Shown here: positions 58,850 through 64,000 of the stretch, piece by piece
Layout: every line of letters starts with the position of its first letter
Position numbering within the stretch: position 1 is the stretch's first letter
DNA from: Massilia sp. H6
GTDB taxonomy: Bacteria; Pseudomonadota; Gammaproteobacteria; Burkholderiales; Burkholderiaceae_D
Direction of reading: 5' to 3'
NCBI RefSeq assembly: GCF_024802625.1
Contig: NZ_CP103371.1
Coordinates: forward strand, 248,001 to 312,000
DNA length: 64,000 bases
The notes under the pieces: generated by a model
What the model saw: the letters and a program-made list of their open reading frames with translations, nothing else
Database searches by the model: none
Told to the model about the DNA's origin: nothing
Program-made: the position numbers and the translations under genes

Positions 58850-59806
58850 ATGACGATGCCACCCGTGTTGCAACACCTGTCCCTTCCCGTCATCGCCTCG
58901 CCGATGTTCATCGCCAGCGGACCGGCGCTGGTGGCGGCCCAGTGCAAGGCCGGCATCGTGGGTTCCTTCCCGGCGCTTAATGCGCGCCCGGCCGAGCTGC
59001 TCGACACCTGGCTGACCGATTTGCAACGCGAACTGGCCGATTACCAGCAGGCCAACCCGGGCACGACGATCGGGCCGATCGCGGTCAACCAGATCGTGCA
59101 CGGGTCGAACGACCGCCTGGCGCACGACGTCGAAGTCTGCGTGAAGCACCAGGTGCCGATCATTATCTCGTCGCTGCGCGCGCCGCCAAAGGAAATGCTG
59201 GACGCGGTGCATGCCTATGGCGGCATCGTGATGCACGACGTGGTCTCGATCCGCCATGCGGAAAAGGCGCTGGAGGCGGGCGTGGATGGCTTGATCCTGG
59301 TGGCGGCGGGCGCCGGCGGCCATGCGGGCGCGCTGTCGCCGTTCGCCCTGGTGGGCGAGGTGCGCAGGTTCTTCAAGGGGCCGATCGCACTGTCCGGCGC
59401 GATCGCCAGCGGTGACGCGATCCTGGCGGCGCAGGCAATGGGCGCGGACTTCGCCTACATCGGCTCGCGCTGGCTGGCCACGCGCGAATCGAATGTCAGC
59501 GACGACTACCGCGACGCCATCGTCGAATCGAGCGCGGCCGACGTGATCTACACCAACCTGTTCACCGGCGTGCACGGCAACTACCTGAAGAAGTCGATCG
59601 TCGCCGCCGGGCTCGACCCCGATAAGCTGCCCGAATCGGACAAGAGCCAGATGAGCTTCGGCTCAGGCAGCGCCAAGGCCTGGCGCGATATCTGGGGTGC
59701 TGGCCAGGGCGTGGGCCTGATGCAGGATGTGCCGACCGTGGCCGAGATGGTCGCGCGCCTCAAGGACGAGTACGAGGCGGCGCGGGCAAGGCTGGGCTTG
59801 CGTTAA
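58850..59806 (+). CDS. Nitronate monooxygenase (2-nitropropane dioxygenase type)
   Basis: The protein is 318 residues from ATG 58850 (MTMPPVLQHLSLPVIASPMF). It is an FMN-binding TIM barrel with IASPMFIASGPALVAAQCKAG, GIVMHDVVSIRHAEKALEAG, LVAAGAGGHAGALSPFALVG and AQAMGADFAYIGSRWLAT. It detoxifies alkyl nitronates such as propionate-3-nitronate. It converges with hpt, with 27 bases between. Confidence 0.92.
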   Translation: MTMPPVLQHLSLPVIASPMFIASGPALVAAQCKAGIVGSFPALNARPAELLDTWLTDLQRELADYQQANPGTTIGPIAVNQIVHGSNDRLAHDVEVCVKHQVPIIISSLRAPPKEMLDAVHAYGGIVMHDVVSIRHAEKALEAGVDGLILVAAGAGGHAGALSPFALVGEVRRFFKGPIALSGAIASGDAILAAQAMGADFAYIGSRWLATRESNVSDDYRDAIVESSAADVIYTNLFTGVHGNYLKKSIVAAGLDPDKLPESDKSQMSFGSGSAKAWRDIWGAGQGVGLMQDVPTVAEMVARLKDEYEAARARLGLR

Positions 59807-59833
59807 TACCCGGGCGGCGCCACCGCCGCCACC

Positions 59834-60457
59834 CTACAGGCGCTTCGCATCCGGGGTCGGGAAGGGCGGCTCCGGCTCGACCGCGCTCAGGTCGTCCTGA
59901 CTGATCGACCACAGGCCCGGCAGGTTGCGCCAGTAGTTGTAGACGTCCATGCCGAAGCCGACCACGAATGCATTGGGGATGCTCAAGCCGATCAGGTCGG
60001 CCTTGATCGGCTTGGCACGTCCGAGGTCCTTGTCGGCAAACACCACGATGACCACTTCGGCCGCGCCCATGTCGAGCAGGCGCTGCTTGACGTGGGCCAG
60101 CGTTTCGCCTTCGTCGAGAATGTCGTCGACGACGACAATGATGCGTCCGGCCACGTTCTGGCGCGGGATAACTTTCCATACCACCTCGCCGCCGCGGTCG
60201 TCGTCGCCATAGCGGCTGACGTGGATGTAGTCGAATTCGAGCGGGAAGTCGAGCTGCGGCAGCAGGTTGCCAGTGAAGACAACGGCGCCGCCCATCACGC
60301 CCAGTACCAGCGGGAAGGCCTTGTCAGTCGCATTGCCAAAGCGTGCGTTCAGGGCATCGGCAACCTGCGCCACCGCGGCCTGGACTTGCTCGGGCGTGAC
60401 GATCTGGGTGGCGTTGGCGAGCAGTGCGCGGGCGCGGTCATGATGGAAATCTTGCAT
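59834..60457 (-). CDS. hpt: Hypoxanthine-guanine phosphoribosyltransferase
   Basis: This 207-residue purine-salvage enzyme has the PRPP-binding motif RIIVVVDDILDEGETLAHVK, an N-terminal VMGGAVVFTGNLLPQLDFPL and the base-binding FVVGFGMDVYNYWRNLPGLW. The length and hood region fit proteobacterial Hpt rather than Apt. The start has a purine-rich upstream region. It is divergent from the aminopeptidase gene. Confidence 0.9.
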   Translation of the reverse strand: MQDFHHDRARALLANATQIVTPEQVQAAVAQVADALNARFGNATDKAFPLVLGVMGGAVVFTGNLLPQLDFPLEFDYIHVSRYGDDDRGGEVVWKVIPRQNVAGRIIVVVDDILDEGETLAHVKQRLLDMGAAEVVIVVFADKDLGRAKPIKADLIGLSIPNAFVVGFGMDVYNYWRNLPGLWSISQDDLSAVEPEPPFPTPDAKRL

Positions 60458-60656
60458 GGTCGTTCAATTGTTCAGGTCTAAAGGGTGAGCGCGATTATGC
60501 GCTATCTGGCGGCTTGGTTGGGTTCCTGTTGGAATTTTCAATGCGGTTTGCATAACATCCTGCCTGATTTGATGCCGCAACGCAATAATGCGATGCGCCA
60601 CGTCCTGCCATTGCGGCGTATCATAGATGGCTTGGATAACAACTACTTGCCTAGCC

Positions 60657-62474
60657 ATGTCGACCCCTGAATCCGAGCGTAGTCGCACCGAAAGACTGGT
60701 CCAATTGCGCGGCGCGATGGCGCGCGCCGGTATCGATGCCTATGTCTTGCCGTCGAGCGACCCGCACCTGTCCGAATACCTGCCCGGCCACTGGAAGGGA
60801 CGCGAATGGCTGTCCGGCTTTACCGGCTCGGTCGGCACCTTCATTGCCACCGCCGGTTTCGCCGGCGTCTGGACCGATGGCCGTTACTGGACCCAGGCCG
60901 AGACCGAGCTGGCAGGCAGCGATATTGCGCTCATGAAGATTCCCGGCGCTGGCAGTCAGCTGCATGTCGATTGGCTGGCCGCCAATCTGGCGCCCGGCCA
61001 GAGCGTGGCGGTGGATGCGCGCGTGCTGGGCCTGGCCGGCGCGCGTTTGCTGGCCGACGCCTTGCAGGCGCGCGGCATCCATCTGCGGACCGACGTCGAC
61101 CTGCTCGATGAAGTCTGGCAAGACCGTCCGGGGCTGCCGGAGGACGCGGTGTTCGAGCACCTGGCGCCCTATGCCGCTACCAGCCGCGCCGACAAGCTGG
61201 CCGCCACCCGCGCCGCGATGGAGCACCTGGGCGCTGGTTTTCACTTCATCTCCACGCTCGACGACATCGCTTACCTGTTCAACCTGCGCGGCGCCGACGT
61301 CAGCTACAACCCGGTGTTCCTGGCCCACGCGCTGATCGGGCGCGCCGACGCGACCTTGTTCGTCGGCGAAGGCAAGGTGCCGGCTGACCTGCGTGCGCGC
61401 CTCGCATCGGACGGCGTGCACCTGGCGCCCTACGCCAATGCCGCCACCGCACTGGGCGCGCTGCCAGACGGCGCTACGCTGCTGCTCGACCCACGCCGGG
61501 TCACGGCCGGCATGCGCGCCGCGGTGGCGCAGGGCGTCAAGGTGCTCGAAGCGATCAACCCGACCACCTTCGCCAAATCACGCAAGTGCGAAAGCGAAGC
61601 GGTCAGCGTGCGCGCTACGATGGAGCAAGACGGCGCCGCGCTGTGCGAATTCTTCTCCTGGCTCGAAGCGCAGCTGCTCGACGCGGCGCGCGCGCCGATC
61701 GACGAAGTGGCGATCGATACCCACATCACGGCGGCCCGCGCGCGCCGGCCGAACTTCGTCAGCCCGAGCTTTTCGACCATCGCCGGCTTCAACGCCAACG
61801 GCGCGATCATGCATTACCGCGCGGCAGCGGGCAGCTGCGCGGTGATCGAGGGTGACGGCCTGCTGCTGGTCGATTCCGGCGGCCAGTACCTGGGCGGCAC
61901 CACCGACATCACGCGCGTGATCCCGGTTGGCACGCCGTCCGACGCGCAAAAGCGCGATTACACGCTGGTGCTCAAGGGCCTGATCGGCTTGTCGGCGACG
62001 CGTTTCCCGCGCGGTACTCGCGCGCCGCTGCTCGATGCGATTGCGCGCGCCCCGATCTGGGCCGCCGGCATCGACTACGGCCACGGCACCGGCCACGGCG
62101 TCGGCTTTTTCTTGAACGTGCACGAAGGTCCGCAGTCGATTTCGCCGAGCGTGGCGCCGGACCCGCACACTGCAATGGAACCGGGCATGATCACGTCGAT
62201 CGAGCCGGGTATCTATCGGCCCGGCCGCTGGGGCATCCGCATCGAGAACCTGGTGCTCAACCAACCGGCCGAGACCACCGAGTTCGGCCAGTTCCTGGCC
62301 TTCGAGACCCTCACGCTGTGCCCGATCGACACCCGGCCTTTGGTGCGCGCACTGCTGCGCGACGACGAGATCGCCTGGCTCAATGCCTACCACGCCACCG
62401 TGCGCACCCGCCTGGAGCCGCACGTGAGCGGCGCGGCGCGCGACTGGCTGCTGCTGCGTACGGAGGCATTCTGA
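60657..62474 (+). CDS. M24-family Xaa-Pro aminopeptidase (long form)
   Basis: The protein is 605 residues from ATG 60657 (MSTPESERSRTERLVQLRGA). It resembles the roughly 600-residue three-domain aminopeptidase P. Two creatinase-like N-terminal domains are followed by the pita-bread catalytic domain with metal ligands in DSGGQYLGGTTDITRV, GHGTGHGVGFFLNVHEGPQ, MITSIEPGIYRPGRWGIRIENL and the final Glu region. It cleaves N-terminal residues next to proline and needs manganese. Its stop shares a base with the next start. Confidence 0.94.
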   Translation: MSTPESERSRTERLVQLRGAMARAGIDAYVLPSSDPHLSEYLPGHWKGREWLSGFTGSVGTFIATAGFAGVWTDGRYWTQAETELAGSDIALMKIPGAGSQLHVDWLAANLAPGQSVAVDARVLGLAGARLLADALQARGIHLRTDVDLLDEVWQDRPGLPEDAVFEHLAPYAATSRADKLAATRAAMEHLGAGFHFISTLDDIAYLFNLRGADVSYNPVFLAHALIGRADATLFVGEGKVPADLRARLASDGVHLAPYANAATALGALPDGATLLLDPRRVTAGMRAAVAQGVKVLEAINPTTFAKSRKCESEAVSVRATMEQDGAALCEFFSWLEAQLLDAARAPIDEVAIDTHITAARARRPNFVSPSFSTIAGFNANGAIMHYRAAAGSCAVIEGDGLLLVDSGGQYLGGTTDITRVIPVGTPSDAQKRDYTLVLKGLIGLSATRFPRGTRAPLLDAIARAPIWAAGIDYGHGTGHGVGFFLNVHEGPQSISPSVAPDPHTAMEPGMITSIEPGIYRPGRWGIRIENLVLNQPAETTEFGQFLAFETLTLCPIDTRPLVRALLRDDEIAWLNAYHATVRTRLEPHVSGAARDWLLLRTEAF

Positions 62475-62743
62475 TGGCCAGCGCCCGTTCCACCCGCGCC
62501 AGTGCGGCAGTCGATCGCCTCAAGCGCCGTACCGGCACGGCCAGCTACTCGATGGCGCGCACCAGCGACGGCATGTTCTTTCTGTCCGAAGCGCCCGGCG
62601 CTCCCGCGCTCAATGCGCCGCTCGAGCTCGACGAATTCGTCACTTTCGTGAACAGCCTCGGTCCGCAGGAAGTGCGGCGCGTAAGCAAGAACGACGAGAA
62701 ATTCGAGAAGCAGCTGGTGCGCAAGAAGCCCGATACCCCGTGA
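62474..62743 (+). CDS. Small conserved-type protein of unknown function
   Basis: The protein is 89 residues from ATG 62474 (MASARSTRASAAVDRLKRRT), overlapping the aminopeptidase stop (TGATG), so it is translated with it. It is highly basic at both ends, with a central acidic patch (LELDEFVTFVNSLGPQEV). I do not recognise a family. Coupling and composition support that it is real. Confidence 0.7.
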   Translation: MASARSTRASAAVDRLKRRTGTASYSMARTSDGMFFLSEAPGAPALNAPLELDEFVTFVNSLGPQEVRRVSKNDEKFEKQLVRKKPDTP

Positions 62744-62755
62744 CCACGAACCCGC

Positions 62756-63502
62756 ATGCAGCTACCTGACCTGCTCGACACCTACTGGTCCGCGCCCGAG
62801 ATCTACACCAACGGGCTGATCCTGCTGCACCTGCTCGGCGCGCTGGCGCTGGGACTGCTGGTGGGCTATGAGCGCGCCTACCATGGGCGGGCGGCCGGCA
62901 TGCGCACCTACGGCCTGGTGTGCATGGCCTCATCGGCCTTGACCATCCTGGCCGGCTACCCGGACTTCTGGTACGGCGGCGGCCATGCTGGCCTGCTGGC
63001 GCCGGTCGACCCGACCCGCATCATCCAGGGCATCGTGACCGGCATCGGTTTCCTTGGGGCCGGCGTCATCATGCGCGATGGCTTCAATATCAGCGGCCTG
63101 ACCACGGCCGCGTCAATCTGGGCCTCGTCCGCGATCGGCATCCTGGTGGGGGTCGGCTTCTATCTGGCGGCGATGGGGCTGGCCTTCTTCTCGGCCATGA
63201 TCATGATCTACCTGAACCGCCTGGAAACCCTGCTGCCGGCGCGCCACGCGGTGGCGGTGCGCATGCGCTTCAAGCCAAAGGTGATGCCGCGCGAAGACGT
63301 CCTGCGCCGCGCCGCGCTCGAACGCGGCTACGAGATCGCCGGCAGTTCGCTCACGATCAGCAGCGAAGAAGGGCGCCAGGAATGGCGTTTCGTGGCCCTG
63401 GCGCTGTCGCGCAAGAGCGGCGCGCCGCTGTCCGAGCTGGCCGACCAGCTGGCCGCGTTCGAGGGCCTGGAAGCATTCCAGCTGTCGCACGCGCGCAATT
63501 AA
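62756..63502 (+). CDS. MgtC/SapB-family membrane protein
   Basis: This 248-residue protein has about four transmembrane helices with the family motifs LLHLLGALALGLLVGYERAY, AAGMRTYGLVCMASSAL, IIQGIVTGIGFLGAGVIMRD and ISGLTTAASIWASSAIGILV. A cytoplasmic C-terminal ACT-like domain (about 170-248) follows. MgtC-like proteins act in magnesium limitation and modulate F-ATPase; the function of this paralogue is open. Confidence 0.9.
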   Translation: MQLPDLLDTYWSAPEIYTNGLILLHLLGALALGLLVGYERAYHGRAAGMRTYGLVCMASSALTILAGYPDFWYGGGHAGLLAPVDPTRIIQGIVTGIGFLGAGVIMRDGFNISGLTTAASIWASSAIGILVGVGFYLAAMGLAFFSAMIMIYLNRLETLLPARHAVAVRMRFKPKVMPREDVLRRAALERGYEIAGSSLTISSEEGRQEWRFVALALSRKSGAPLSELADQLAAFEGLEAFQLSHARN

Positions 63503-63547
63503 CACTGCGGCAACCTACAACAAACGATCCAACACTGGGGTTTTACG

Positions 63548-64000
63548 ATGCAAGCACAAGACGTTCTCGATTTCTGGTTCCTGCCGCCCGGCAGCGAAGG
63601 GCATGGCAAGCAGCGGTCCGAATGGTTTCGCAAGGACGCGGCGTTCGATACGGCGCTGCGCGAGCGCTTTGGCGACCTGATCAACCAGGCGGTGGCCGGC
63701 GGCTTGCGCGAATGGGACGAGCAGGGGCCGCGCGGCACGCTCGCACGCATCCTCCTGCTCGACCAGTTCACCCGCAACGCTTACCGCGGCAAGCCGGAAT
63801 CGTTCAGCGGCGACCTGCTGGCGCTGCTGGCGGCGCGCCAGCTGGTCGATGCCGGCAGCGACAAGGCCCTGTCCCCGAGCGAACGGATATTCGTCTACCT
63901 GCCGTTCGAGCATGCCGAGGACGCGCGCATGCAAGAGCTGTCGGTGAGCCTGTTTACCGAACTGGCGCAGGCGCACGAGGGTTTCACCGAAGTGCTCGAT
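63548..64000 (+). CDS. DUF924 protein, cut by window end
   Basis: At least 151 residues from ATG 63548 (MQAQDVLDFWFLPPGSEGHG). The family motifs are WFRKDAAFDTALRERFGDLI, LARILLLDQFTRNAYRGKPE and FVYLPFEHAEDARMQELSV. DUF924 proteins are TPR-like helical proteins of unknown function. The 3' end lies beyond the window. Confidence 0.92.
   Translation, partial: MQAQDVLDFWFLPPGSEGHGKQRSEWFRKDAAFDTALRERFGDLINQAVAGGLREWDEQGPRGTLARILLLDQFTRNAYRGKPESFSGDLLALLAARQLVDAGSDKALSPSERIFVYLPFEHAEDARMQELSVSLFTELAQAHEGFTEVLD

Overview
The window reads as chromosomal DNA of a high-GC betaproteobacterium of the Burkholderiales, most like the Oxalobacteraceae (Massilia/Janthinobacterium type). The grounds are the protein flavour, the atpIBEFHAGDC order beside mnmG-rsmG-parA-parB, a fused pabB-pabC gene, and a putA that lacks the N-terminal DNA-binding domain and sits opposite an Lrp-type regulator. 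The taxonomic call is an inference from gene content. Both ends of the window cut genes.

Left accessory part (1-10.1 kb): two tandem, nearly identical genes for a DUF2875/Tla3-like putative type VI lipase adapter (the first cut by the window edge); an internally deleted IS3-family remnant; a serine hydrolase of the beta-lactamase fold with a membrane tail; a response regulator/histidine kinase pair; a secreted esterase; and a decayed IS1182-family fragment.

Housekeeping block (10.1-24.7 kb): glmS and glmU (UDP-GlcNAc synthesis) flank an Lrp/AsnC regulator preceded by an evenly spaced operator-like array. Then come a DUF6279 lipoprotein, rsmD, coaD, a ferredoxin, a DUF1003 protein, a LysR regulator, an Lrp-type regulator divergent from putA (proline to glutamate), and alanine dehydrogenase.

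Origin region (24.9-28.1 kb): an IS66-derived unit with terminal inverted repeats and an 8-bp target duplication encloses an unknown exported protein. It is followed by about 1.6 kb without credible genes. That stretch holds three diverged copies of a constant-length (about 198 bp) module made of an AT-rich tract, TAG/TAA (DnaA-trio-like) repeats and DnaA boxes. I read it as the chromosomal replication origin, with an unusual threefold architecture. No dnaA lies in the window.

Right of the origin (28.1-50.3 kb) every protein gene is on the plus strand, away from the origin: a GMC oxidoreductase, a five-gene branched-chain-amino-acid-type ABC transporter, a TSUP permease, two perfect parS sites, mnmG-rsmG-parA-parB, the complete ATP synthase operon with a clear promoter and terminator, a second serine hydrolase and a glutathione peroxidase. 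ParA, ParB and parS form the origin-segregation system.

The final part (50.3-64 kb) is mixed metabolic and conserved genes: fused pabBC coupled to slmA, a HAD nucleotidase, a TraB/GumN protein, tRNA-Thr(GGT), argB, a CWC-type small protein, a PHB-depolymerase-like esterase, a thioesterase, DUF1289, an MBL hydrolase, a nitronate monooxygenase, a hypoxanthine phosphoribosyltransferase, an M24 aminopeptidase, an MgtC-like protein and a partial DUF924 gene. Two 157-bp MITE-like elements with 17-bp perfect inverted termini lie at 29.7 and 56.8 kb.
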